From positions 1 to 59,365 of the forward strand of contig JAQXDE010000017.1 in assembly GCA_029251525.1 (NCBI GenBank): a stretch of 59,365 bases of DNA, written 5' to 3'. A program made the translations under genes and the position numbers. Source of the DNA: Saprospiraceae bacterium (GTDB taxonomy: Bacteria; Bacteroidota; Bacteroidia; Chitinophagales; Saprospiraceae). Below, in pieces: positions 44,221 through 53,900 of this stretch. Under the pieces are notes generated by a model. It was not told the origin of the DNA, did no database searches, and worked only from the letters and a program-made list of their open reading frames with translations. The first letter of the stretch is position 1. Every line of letters begins with the position of its first letter.

Positions 44221-45219
44221 CTATGGAACTTCTACCGAATTTAAAATATCATTAATAATATGAACTTGCGATATGTTTTCCGCCTCTGCCTCATAAGTTA
44301 ATCCTATTCTATGACGTAATACATCATGGCAAATACTTCGCACGTCTTCTGGAATTACAAAACCTCTTCGTTGTAAAAATGCATGAGCTTTAGCAGCAAG
44401 GGCAATATTAATACTTGCACGTGGCGAACCTCCAAAGTTGATAAGTGGTTTTAATTTTGCCAAACCATAATCCTCTGGCGTTCGAGTAGCAAAAACTATA
44501 TCTAAAATATACTGTTCTATTTTTTCATCCATGTAGACTTTCTTGACTGCCTCCCGTGCTTTCAAAATAGTTTCAATAGAAACAACTTTTTCGACCTTTG
44601 GAAAACCACCTGCTTGCAAATTACGTCGAATTATTTCTCTTTCTTCCTCTTTTTTTGGATAGTCCACCAATACTTTTAACATAAACCGATCGACTTGTGC
44701 TTCTGGTAATGGATAAGTTCCTTCCTGATCAATTGGATTCTGTGTAGCTAAAACGAGGAATGGTTCCTCCAGCATAAAAGTGTCGTTACCTATTGTTACT
44801 TGTCTTTCTTGCATTGCTTCTAGCAAAGCACTTTGGACTTTTGCAGGTGCACGATTGATTTCATCTGCTAAAACGAAATTGGCGAAGACTGGTCCTTTAC
44901 GTACATTGAATTCATTTTTATTTGGATTGTAAATCATTGTACCAATGATGTCGGCAGGCAAAAGATCAGGTGTAAATTGAATTCGACTAAAGTCAGCATC
45001 AATTGCTGATGCTAAAGTTTTGATGGCTAAAGTTTTTGCTAGCCCAGGCAAACCCTCTAATAGAATATGTCCTTTGGTTAATAATCCTAACAATAATCGC
45101 TCTATCATGTGGTCTTGGCCAACAATGACTTTAGAAGTTTCGATATTCAATTTTTCTACAAAAGCACTTTCAATATAAATTTGTTGATTTAGTGCTTCGA
45201 TGTCAACGGAAGTATGCAT
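44221..45219 (-). CDS. MoxR-family AAA+ ATPase
   Basis: 332 residues. Walker A GLPGLAKT (about 56-63), Walker B VLADEINRAP, sensor 1 ATQNPIDQEGTYPLPEAQVDRF and the sensor 2 region are present, with the MoxR subfamily signature. These ATPases work with DUF58 and VWA proteins as chaperone-like remodelling complexes. It heads the locus that runs to batD, though separated from the DUF58 gene by two unrelated genes. There is no signal peptide, so it should be cytosolic. Confidence 0.95.
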   Translation of the reverse strand: MHTSVDIEALNQQIYIESAFVEKLNIETSKVIVGQDHMIERLLLGLLTKGHILLEGLPGLAKTLAIKTLASAIDADFSRIQFTPDLLPADIIGTMIYNPNKNEFNVRKGPVFANFVLADEINRAPAKVQSALLEAMQERQVTIGNDTFMLEEPFLVLATQNPIDQEGTYPLPEAQVDRFMLKVLVDYPKKEEEREIIRRNLQAGGFPKVEKVVSIETILKAREAVKKVYMDEKIEQYILDIVFATRTPEDYGLAKLKPLINFGGSPRASINIALAAKAHAFLQRRGFVIPEDVRSICHDVLRHRIGLTYEAEAENISQVHIINDILNSVEVP

Positions 45220-45477
45220 TCTTTGTACATGTTTTAGTACTCAGACAAATTCAAATAATGAGATTGTCTGATAATGAAGTTTTACAAATTGCTATTGACG
45301 AACTCAGGTTTGAGTTTGTTTTTTAATAGCCCTCAAAAATGGTGATTTTTTTGGAAAAAACGCAATAGATTAGCTAGAAGAAAAAAGGGTTTAACGGAAA
45401 TTTAACAGATGATTAAAAATGATAGAGAGATTGATTAAAAATTTTATTTTTTTTAAATAAAAAAACTAGTGTAAAGG

Positions 45478-45831
45478 TTATTGGATTGTATCTGGAATTT
45501 CTTCAAATAATGGTTTTATATCAGTAGAATCTTTAGGTGGTGTGATTTCAGGTAGGTCAGGTTTGATTGGTTTGATTGGTCTATTCGTTGTATCGATTGA
45601 GATTAATTTTGCTTGTGCAATTAGAAAAGAATCTACTCTCTGCTCAGCTATTACAATGGCGTTTTCTTTGCATATTTTCATACGATCAAATCGGCGAGCT
45701 GCATATCTTTCAGCAACTGCTATTTCTATTTTTTTTATTCTTTCCTCTGGTGTTTGTATTTTCTTTTTTTCGCAACCTATAGTGAGGAATAATAAAATCA
45801 AACTGAAAATGTGTATTGTTAGTTTTTTCAT
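45478..45831 (-). CDS. Small lipoprotein, second of an overlapping pair
   Basis: 117 residues with a lipobox (LFLTIGC, cysteine about residue 20). A charged helical stretch (EERIKKIEIAVAERYAARRFDRMKICKENAIVIAEQRVDSFL, residues 29-70) is followed by a Pro/Ile/Asp-rich tail (KPIKPDLPEITPPKDS). No family was recognised. The start overlaps the preceding gene's stop by 4 bp, implying translational coupling, so the two lipoproteins probably act together. Confidence 0.65.
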   Translation of the reverse strand: MKKLTIHIFSLILLFLTIGCEKKKIQTPEERIKKIEIAVAERYAARRFDRMKICKENAIVIAEQRVDSFLIAQAKLISIDTTNRPIKPIKPDLPEITPPKDSTDIKPLFEEIPDTIQ

Positions 45832-46085
45832 TTACGGATCAATTTTTCAATTTCCATTAAACGAATATTTTTGATGGAATCCATGCTACTTAAAATTAAA
45901 CTGTCTTTTTGCATTGTACAGATGCTATCAAGATCTTTGTTAAATTGTTTGAGGCCTCTACGGTAAAGTGTATCAACTGAGTTTTTGAAAGTAATATCTT
46001 GATAGGTGGAATCATCTACACAACCAGTAGGGAGGATACTGAACAAGAAGACAATAATAATTGAAATAGGAAGTAAGTGCTTCAC
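45828..46085 (-). CDS. Small lipoprotein, first of an overlapping pair
   Basis: 85 residues. The signal peptide ends in LPTGC (cysteine about 22). The mature part is 63 residues, mostly helical and charged (VDTLYRRGLKQFNKDLDSIC, then SSMDSIKNIRLMEIEKLIRK), and contains one further cysteine. No family recognised. A TAACTTTG promoter element lies 26 bp upstream of the start. Confidence 0.65.
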   Translation of the reverse strand: MKHLLPISIIIVFLFSILPTGCVDDSTYQDITFKNSVDTLYRRGLKQFNKDLDSICTMQKDSLILSSMDSIKNIRLMEIEKLIRK

Positions 46086-46110
46086 CGCTAATTTTTTGAG
46101 AATAAAAAAA

Positions 46111-46118
46111 CAAAGTTA
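46111..46118 (-). promoter_or_regulatory. -7 promoter element of the lipoprotein pair (TAACTTTG)
   Basis: Reverse-strand TAnnTTTG match 26-33 bp before the start at 46085, a typical distance. No distinct -33 TTG was found. Confidence 0.5.
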
Positions 46119-46226
46119 GGGAAAAAATAGGAGTCTCAGGCTACTTGAACTTTCGAGATTTATAAATAAAGAAATTGGACTTAGTGGAAACAAGGTGCTA
46201 GGTAATATCCAGAATAGATATAGGCT

Positions 46227-47204
46227 TCAACTATCATCTTGTTTGCGTTGTTCCAATATGTTTTTTAGAATCATTGCAGCGTGTTCTCTGGTATTTTCAA
46301 TAAAATACTTGCTGGTGTATTTTCCTGCTTTGATAACTCCAGCAATGTATAGATTAGGAATATTAGTCTCTAAGGTTGTCTCATTATGAATAGGAGTTTG
46401 ATATTCATCATTATGACATCTTATTCCTATTTTTTGGAAAAAATCATAGTCTGGTAAATATCCAGTCATTGCTAGGACAAAATCATTTTCAATGGTGATG
46501 TATTTTTCCGGAGTTTGTATAGTGATTTCACCTTCTTTAATTTGTGTGATATTGCTTTGGAAAAAAGCTGGAATGGAACCTTCCTTGATTCGATTTTCGA
46601 TGTTAGGTTTGATCCAGTACTTAACTCGTGGGCTTATGGATTCTTTTCGTATGACCATAGTTACTTCTGCACCTTTGTGATACAATTCTAGAGCAACATC
46701 ACAAGCGGAGTTTGCTGCACCAACGACAGCTACTTTTTGTCCAATATAAGGATGCCAATCATCATAATAATGTTTTACTTTTGGTAAATTACCTCCAGAT
46801 ACATCAATAGTTTTTGGCAAGTCATAAAAACCGGTAACTACAATAACTGATTTACATTTGTAAGTTTTTTTAGAGGTATTTACATCAAATATTTTATTGT
46901 CTAACTTTTTGATGGTGGATACTTTTTCGTAGAATTTAATATTTAAATTCCAATCTTCATTGACTCTCCTGAAATATTCTAATGCTTCTCTCCTGGTTGG
47001 TTTTTCATTGTGAGAAATGAAAGGAATACCTCCGATTTCTAGTTTTTTGGAGGTGGAGAAAAAGGTCATATTGGTGGGGAAATTGTATAAAGAATTGACT
47101 AGAACTCCTTTCTCAATTACCACATAATTGAGTCCTGCTTTTTGTGCTTCGATTGCACAAGTTATGCCAATAGGTCCGGCGCCAACGATGAGTAAGTCAT
47201 ACAT
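46227..47204 (-). CDS. ypdA: YpdA-family bacillithiol disulfide reductase
   Basis: This 325-residue flavoprotein resembles thioredoxin reductases but has no CxxC. The FAD site is LLIVGAGPIGITCAIEAQ at the N-terminus, and NADPH binding is at VAVVGAANSACDVALELYHKG near 170. The diagnostic NFPTNMTFFSTS and GIPFISHNEKPTRREALEYF stretches belong to YpdA, which reduces oxidised bacillithiol with NADPH. Bacillithiol biosynthesis genes (bshA, bshB, bshC) are not in this window. The gene stands alone. Confidence 0.93.
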   Translation of the reverse strand: MYDLLIVGAGPIGITCAIEAQKAGLNYVVIEKGVLVNSLYNFPTNMTFFSTSKKLEIGGIPFISHNEKPTRREALEYFRRVNEDWNLNIKFYEKVSTIKKLDNKIFDVNTSKKTYKCKSVIVVTGFYDLPKTIDVSGGNLPKVKHYYDDWHPYIGQKVAVVGAANSACDVALELYHKGAEVTMVIRKESISPRVKYWIKPNIENRIKEGSIPAFFQSNITQIKEGEITIQTPEKYITIENDFVLAMTGYLPDYDFFQKIGIRCHNDEYQTPIHNETTLETNIPNLYIAGVIKAGKYTSKYFIENTREHAAMILKNILEQRKQDDS

Positions 47205-47873
47205 TAAAAAAATGATTAACGGTTAATTGTAAATGGTTAATACTTCAAAATAGAAAATTCTTTTGAACGATTTACCAATTTTTAAGAAGGTAACATTTAA
47301 AGGTTTGATTGGGTTTTAAGTAGAGTACCTTTTTTATCAATGTACTCTACTAAATGTAAAATAATATCAGACTTACCTCCTTTGTTAAGTCTGCTCAGAA
47401 CTGAAATTTTATCACCTTCTAAATGGGTAAATATTTTTTTTAGTCGAAACCACCTAATTCAGACTTTTATAATTCCTGTTCGTTGTTTTTTCGTCGAAAT
47501 ACATTAGTTATCTTTTGGAATATCTTACTTAAGCTGAATTCCTCAATTTTAATTTTTCGTTTTAGGAATTCTAGCGCCCTTCAATTAGGTTATGCGTTTT
47601 ATTAAATTTTGTCACGGCAAATGATAGATATTCGTTTGCTACTTGGATTTCCTGATTTCGTAATCCCAATTCGAGTAAACTAGCTAAACTGATGATAAAT
47701 ATTCTTTTGTGGGTTTTTAATCTCACGAGATGTGATATTGTTAAAATACTATATCTCTTAATTTGATTAGGTAAGATTTAGCATTTATTTTCGCCAATTT
47801 CAAGTTATTGATGTTGACTTTATTTTTTATATTTTGACCAAGAACCTTGTTGTAATCTTCATTTATGCTGAGT
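47205..47873. other. Intergenic region
   Basis: 670 bp without a supported gene. It contains ttaacggttaa-like sequence near 47213-47240 (compare the inverted repeat at 8395) and a hairpin at 47319-47351, described separately. Confidence 0.45.
47319..47351. terminator. Stem-loop in the gap after the TPR/membrane gene
   Basis: A perfect 10-bp stem, agtagagtac with gtactctact, encloses a T-rich 13-nt loop. It lies downstream of the leftward gene 47874-49136 but about 520 bp away. No T run follows, so the function is uncertain. Confidence 0.45.
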
Positions 47874-49136
47874 CTAATATTCCTTTGCAGCTTTCATGAC
47901 TAAATAATTTGCTACCCAACCGTAGAAAAAAATACCTAAGATAAATGCATAAATCAAAGGCATAACTTGAATATTAACGAGTAGATCAAGGCCAATAAAT
48001 GCTAAACCTGAGAATCCAATAACCACTCCATATATGGTTAAATATTTGCGAGGTCTACTACTTTTTTCCATCATAAAGATTCCACCTACAGGAACCAACA
48101 TTATAATAAACCAGATGCCAAGTGCGATCCAAAGGAAACTATTTGTGATAAAAAAAACAAAGAAGAGAGTAATTCCGATACCTAAAAAGGTACCAACAAT
48201 GTTTGATGCAATCTTCTCATCCTCAGATAATGCTAATTTTCCTAAAGGATGAAGTCTTAAAAATAAATTAGAAAGTGGTTGTGCAATCCATGATGAAAAT
48301 GCAAACATGATATAAAACATGATAAATGGATAAAAGAAAGGGGCTAAAGCAGGATAGTTTTCGGCTAATTTTATAGAGCTAATATATACAATATAGGCTC
48401 CAATGACTAACTGCCATCGACCTTTGTCATTCATCTTATTTGTCCACAAGAAAAATTTAAGAATTTGTCGATAGACAATATTTTTTCCTTTTATGGCCTC
48501 TTTAAGTCCTGTCTTTGCAAAACTAAAAGTTGGAGCTAGTCGGAGTGCTTCTTTAAAATGAGTTACACCCTCGTTATAATTATTATTTTCAATTGCAATC
48601 CAGCCTTTATTAGTATGAGCTAAAGGGTCTTCTGGAGACTTGTGTAAGGCATAATCAATGGTGGCTTCAGCTTCTTTTCTTCTGTTAAGTTGAATGAGTG
48701 AACGAGCACGCAAATTAATTAATTCGAGATGCTCAGGATCTGCTTCCAGACCCATTTCTGCATATTTTAAAGAATCTTCCCAATGGTCTAAATTGAGTGA
48801 GATTGATCCTTTTATTAAAAAGAACTCTGCACCATTTGGATTTAATAATAATCCATTATCAGCCGCAGCTATAGAATCCTGGAATCTATTGGCGAGCAAA
48901 TAGATTTTAGCTAGAAGGTAAAAGAGATATGAATTGTTAGGTTCTAGTCCTACAGCTGACTCAATGAGCTGAATAGCATTTTTATGATCTTTTTGGGTTG
49001 AATAGCAAAATCCGAGTAATCCCATGGCGTAAGCATTACTTGGATTTTGGTTCAATTCAAGCCGCAATTCCTTCTTTGCCATTCCAATTCTACCTTGATG
49101 AATTAGTAGTTGTCCCCTTTCCAAATGGATGCTCAT
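47874..49136 (-). CDS. TPR protein with multi-helix membrane domain
   Basis: 420 residues without a signal peptide. About five TPR units occupy residues 1-215 (RGQLLIHQGRIGMAKKELRL, AMGLLGFCYSTQKDHKNAIQ, LFYLLAKIYLLANRFQDSI and so on). About six hydrophobic helices follow (WQLVIGAYIVYISSI near 241, then up to about residue 415). The architecture parallels the protein at 36408-37577 in the bat locus, and the two may be distant paralogues. Predicted to be in the inner membrane with TPRs in the cytosol. Function unknown. Confidence 0.7.
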   Translation of the reverse strand: MSIHLERGQLLIHQGRIGMAKKELRLELNQNPSNAYAMGLLGFCYSTQKDHKNAIQLIESAVGLEPNNSYLFYLLAKIYLLANRFQDSIAAADNGLLLNPNGAEFFLIKGSISLNLDHWEDSLKYAEMGLEADPEHLELINLRARSLIQLNRRKEAEATIDYALHKSPEDPLAHTNKGWIAIENNNYNEGVTHFKEALRLAPTFSFAKTGLKEAIKGKNIVYRQILKFFLWTNKMNDKGRWQLVIGAYIVYISSIKLAENYPALAPFFYPFIMFYIMFAFSSWIAQPLSNLFLRLHPLGKLALSEDEKIASNIVGTFLGIGITLFFVFFITNSFLWIALGIWFIIMLVPVGGIFMMEKSSRPRKYLTIYGVVIGFSGLAFIGLDLLVNIQVMPLIYAFILGIFFYGWVANYLVMKAAKEY

Positions 49137-49161
49137 AAATAATTTTAATATTTTAAAAAAA

Positions 49162-49169
49162 CAAAAGTA
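49162..49169 (-). promoter_or_regulatory. -7 promoter element of the TPR/membrane gene (TACTTTTG)
   Basis: Reverse-strand TAnnTTTG match 26-33 bp before the start at 49136, the same distance as for the lipoprotein pair promoter. Confidence 0.45.
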
Positions 49170-49444
49170 TGATTTAAAATCATAAGTTTTTTGATGAAAT
49201 TTTGAAAATGAATTTGTGGGAAAGGTGAAAGTGGTTTAACTTTAAGTAATGTTTTAAAAGAGAATTAAATATTAAAAAAAAATGTCAAATTAATATTTAT
49301 GCCTTTTGTGACGGCTTTTTTTGTTAAAGTTTTATTATAACTTACTGTTAATTAGGCATATTAGATATTTAGGTGACACATATAATAAAAAAATACGAAG
49401 TAAAAATACCATTTTTAGGGTAGAAAAATATCTTTAGCTTAGTA

Positions 49445-50058
49445 TATCTTTGCTTTGTAAAACATGAACAACATAAAAACTATCTAATAAAGATTAGGTA
49501 AAAGAACCAGAGTAAAATTCTGGAACCAAATTTTAGAAATCCCATGAACTGCAGGTTTTATTAAAACCCATACACTTCAGACTTCTTTTTACAGATATTA
49601 CTTTTTTGGTAAATAGTTTACTACTAATAGTCAACTTTTCCTCCACTCCAAAAAAATCTAAAAAGAAAAAATCCAAATTAGCTTAGTGGTTTAGTTTTTT
49701 GCAGTTTCAATTTAATAAAAATAAAATGCTTTGCTTCCTTTTTGTAGTATGAAAAAGAGATGTTTGTGCAAAGTTATTTTGGTTCCTTAAAATCAAAATA
49801 TTTATATCAGAACATAACATAAAAAGATTCTTTATTGAATCTTGCAAAAAAGAAACACAACGAATTATTTTCCCATGATTAAAACGAGTGCGCTATCCTC
49901 CCAGATGTAAAAAAAAACATCTATTCTTCACTCCGATTTTTTCCCATTGGGTCTTTTTTATGAATCAAACAAACTCGGAAGCAAAGGTTTAGGACAACCT
50001 GTGTTACTAGCTTCATATATCATAAAATAAGATTTTGTAATCAACCAATTGTTTAAAA
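49445..50058 (+). promoter_or_regulatory. Possible promoter and long leader of the cohesin/SprB operon
   Basis: TATCTTTG at 49445-49452 is an exact -7 consensus match and could start a transcript near 49459. That would leave a leader of about 600 nt before the first gene at 50059. Two small hairpins lie near its beginning: ccaga/tctgg (49507-49523) and ggtttt/aaaacc (49554-49568). A seven-codon frame (MNNIKTI) starts at 49464. No known riboswitch was recognised. A nearer, non-consensus promoter cannot be excluded. The gap from 49170 to 49444 shows nothing. Confidence 0.35.
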
Positions 50059-50838
50059 ATGTATAAAAACCTATTAACTATTCTCCTAGTCTACACTACT
50101 GGGTTATCGCTTCAAGCGCAAAATCCCATAATTGCTTTTCCATCAATCACAGTCGATGAAAGCGAAGAATTTGATATTGATGTAACTGTTTCTGCATTTA
50201 ATTCTATTGTCGGTATGCAATTTACCATTCAATGGGATCCAGCAAAACTGTATTTATTAGAAGTTACAAACTTTAACCTACCTGATTTAGATATATCACA
50301 GTTTGGAAATATTGCAGCAAATTTAGATTTAGGAAAGCTACCTGTTTTGTGGGATGATGATTCATTGCTAGGAGTTTCGGTACCTGATGGAACGGTAATA
50401 TATACCCTACGGATGCAAGCTACTGGAATTGTAGGGGATACTATTCCACTTAAATTTGCCACAAGTCCTGCTTCAACTGAATTAGTTGATAATGGCCTAA
50501 ATCCATTACCTGTTACCGAGATAGAGGGAGTAGTTATATATGAAGATATCGTAGGAACAAAACAAATAGATAAATCAAATATTCAATCATTGATAAATTA
50601 TCCAAATCCATTTACGGACTTTACAACAATAGGATTCGATCTACAAGAAACGACAAAGGCAACTTTGATAATTACGGATTTAACTGGAAAAGAAATTTAC
50701 AGAGAAACAGAAAAAATGAATAGCGGTTATCATCAAAAGAAAATCGCTTCTACTATATTCCCTTCCACAGGAGAATATATTTATTATATACAAACGAACA
50801 GTAACCAATTGTTAGAAAAAATGATTTTTGTTAAATAA
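50059..50838 (+). CDS. Secreted cohesin-like protein with T9SS type A sorting domain
   Basis: 259 residues. Signal peptide 1-20 (ending LQAQ). Residues 22-165 form a cohesin-like (type I dockerin-binding fold) domain: ITVDESEEFDIDVTVSAFNS, then VGMQFTIQWDPAKLYLLEV and VSVPDGTVIYTLRMQATG. After a short linker the T9SS type A tail occupies about 178-259: NYPNPFTDFTTIGFDL, LIITDLTGKEIY, and final LLEKMIFVK. The protein should be exported and the tail removed. It lies 70 bp upstream of the giant cohesin/SprB gene, so they are likely one operon. Whether the domain binds a dockerin is unknown. Confidence 0.85.
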   Translation: MYKNLLTILLVYTTGLSLQAQNPIIAFPSITVDESEEFDIDVTVSAFNSIVGMQFTIQWDPAKLYLLEVTNFNLPDLDISQFGNIAANLDLGKLPVLWDDDSLLGVSVPDGTVIYTLRMQATGIVGDTIPLKFATSPASTELVDNGLNPLPVTEIEGVVIYEDIVGTKQIDKSNIQSLINYPNPFTDFTTIGFDLQETTKATLIITDLTGKEIYRETEKMNSGYHQKKIASTIFPSTGEYIYYIQTNSNQLLEKMIFVK

Positions 50839-50908
50839 GCAACTGATTAATATTGCTTAAATTCTAGATTTTTACTTAGATTTTTTAACATCTACATCCC
50901 ATTAGGAC

Positions 50909-53900
50909 ATGAAAAAAATAATAACACTACTATTCTTAGGATGGTTAATTACATTTTCAACTACTGCACAAGTAGTTTATAATGTATCACCATCTTCATC
51001 AAGCGCCGATCCAGGCGAAACTATTTTTATTGACGTTACAGTCGAAAACTTTATAGACATGATTGGTTTCCAATTCGAAATGGAATGGAACGATCAAGTT
51101 TTGCAATTTCAAGAAATTACTACTTATGGTAATATCATGTGCAACATAGCCGGAAACCCTTCGGTATGTTATTCTTATCCAAGTGCATTTGGACCAGCAT
51201 CTATTACTAATTTCTTTGTAACTCAATACTTAGATCCAGATTTTATCAACCCTACAGCAAATACTTTAGCGGATGGAGAAAAACTCCTCACTATAGAATT
51301 TTTGGTAGTTGGTCAAGCTGGTCAATCTTCTCCAATAGATTTTAGAGGAGCAATTTTGGCTGTTGATTCTAACTTTAATGAATTATCTGTAGCCAACGGA
51401 ATGGTTATAGCAAATAATGGAACATTCAACGTAAATGGAACAGGATGTGCTGGAGCTGGTGATGTAACCTTTACTGCATCTAATGAGTCAGGAGACACTG
51501 GTACATCAGGAAGTGTAAAAGTTTCAGTTGATAATTTTGAAAATGTAGAAGGATTTGGATTTACCATTAATTGGGATCCATCAATAATCTCTTTTACGTC
51601 AATAGGGAATTTAAATTTGACAGGTTTAACAAATCCTTCTCCACCTGCGGTTGGAAGTTTTGGAACATCTCAAGCTTCTAACGGGAATTTATTTGTTTCG
51701 TGGAGTAATTCCTCAGGAGTAACTGCTTGTGATGGAGATATCATTTTTGAAATATTTTATGATATTATCGGAGCAGGTCAAACTTCCACAGATGTGGACT
51801 TTACTGGGAATATTGAAGTAATTAGAAATAGTCAATTAGTTCCTCATGCAGTAAATTCAGGATCAGTAATGGTTACTGGAAATGGAACAGGACAACAAAC
51901 TGGTATTACTTTTATCGCTGAGGATGTTACTGGAGAATCAGGAACTCAAGTATGTGTTCCCATTAAAGTAGCCAACTTTGATCAAGTAATTAGTTTTCAA
52001 TATGATGTAACCTGGGATCCTGCAATTATTTCATTTGCAACTATTTTAGATGGTTCAGGTCAGCCATTATCTCCAATTGGATCAGGAAATCCATTAGGTT
52101 TACTAAACCCTAACCCACCTGCAATCGGAAACTTTGGATCTACAAACTCTAGTAACGGTGTTTTGTCTCTCTCATGGGATAATGGTTCAGGAGTAACTTT
52201 GACGGATCAAACTCCTATTTACCAAATATGTTATGACATCATTGGTGCAACAAGTGAAATCTCACAAATTAATTTTGGGGGAACAATTGAAGTAGCTGAT
52301 ATAAATGGATTAGCAGATTTTACAGGGGTATCTGGGTCAGTTGAGGTAATTGAAGTTTTTAATGGTGGATTAAATTTAGAATGGGATTGTTGTGAAAAAG
52401 CAAATCCTGGAGAAAATATATGTGTGGATGTAAGAGTAGTGGATGGATTTGAAGATATCCTTAGTGCTCAATATGGGATGCTTTGGGATAATACAGTTTT
52501 GACTTTTGAATCAATTGCATTTGGAAATGGAAATCCATTAGGATTATCAGTAGGGAATAATTTAGTGTATGATGCTAATGCTGATGCAGTAAAATTGTTA
52601 TGGTTTGATAACTCTGGTCAAGGAGTTAGTTTGAATCCTGGAACATCATTATATCAAATATGCTATGATGTAACTGGTGCTACAGGTACAAATGGTGACT
52701 TGGAGATGGGTCCTATTCCTGCTGCTATCCCACCTTTTACAGTAGAAATTTCAAATAATTTAAATACAATTGCCTTTTTAGGGAACTCATGTAATGTTGC
52801 AGTCGAAAATATTTTACCACTTACAATTATAGAAACAGTAACCAGCCCAACTTGTGTTGGAGATACTGACGGAGCGATTAATGTTATAGTTTCTGGTGGT
52901 GTAGAAGAATACACATATATTTGGTCAACTACTTCTTCATCACAAGATATTTCAGATTTAGTAGCTGGCGATTATACTGTTACAGTTACAGATTGTAAAG
53001 GTGATACAGCCGAGAAAACAATTACAGTTGCTGATCCTACTCCAGTTACTGCTACTGCAAATATTACTGAAGTATCAGGTGTAGGGAATAGTGATGGAGA
53101 AATTGATTTGATGCCAAGTGGTGGAACGCCGAATTATACTTACGTATGGTCAAATGGCTCAATTATCGAAGATCTTACAGGGTTACCAATTGGTATCTAT
53201 ACTGTTACAATTACAGATACAAACGGATGCACAGGGGTTGAAAGTTTTGAGGTCCCAAATTCTTGTAATCCACTTACCGTCACTGTTACTTCAACAGACG
53301 AAAATTGTGCTGGTCAAAATGATGGATCTGCTACAGCAAGTGGATCTGGTGGAGTAGGTAATTATATCTATACTTGGTCAAATAGTTTACCAACAGGTCC
53401 AACAGTTTCAGGTTTAGCTCCAGGAGTTTACTCTGTAACAGCGACTGATGATGATGGATGTACAGGATCAACATCTTTTTCTATAGGAAATGGAGCTAAC
53501 GTACTAGTAAATATTGTTAGCACTACTGATTTAATTTGTTTTGGAGAGAACACAGGATCTATTGAGATCTCTGGTTTTGGTGGATCTGGATCATATTCAG
53601 TAGTTTGGCAACCAGGAGGTATGACTGATTTAGTAATTAGTGATCTAGCAGCTGGTTCTTACACTCCAGTTATTACAGATACAAATACAGGATGTACAGC
53701 TACTGGAAACGCCATCGTTTTGACAGAACCTTCTGAAATTACAATGAGTGGTTCTGTCACTAATACTTCATGTAATGCAGGAAGTGATGGTTCTATTAGT
53801 TTGAGTATTTCTGGTGGAACTTCTAGTTATTCGGTTGCTTGGAGTAACGGGTCAGTAGGACAAACTTTAAATAGTTTACCTGCAGGAACTTATACTCCAA

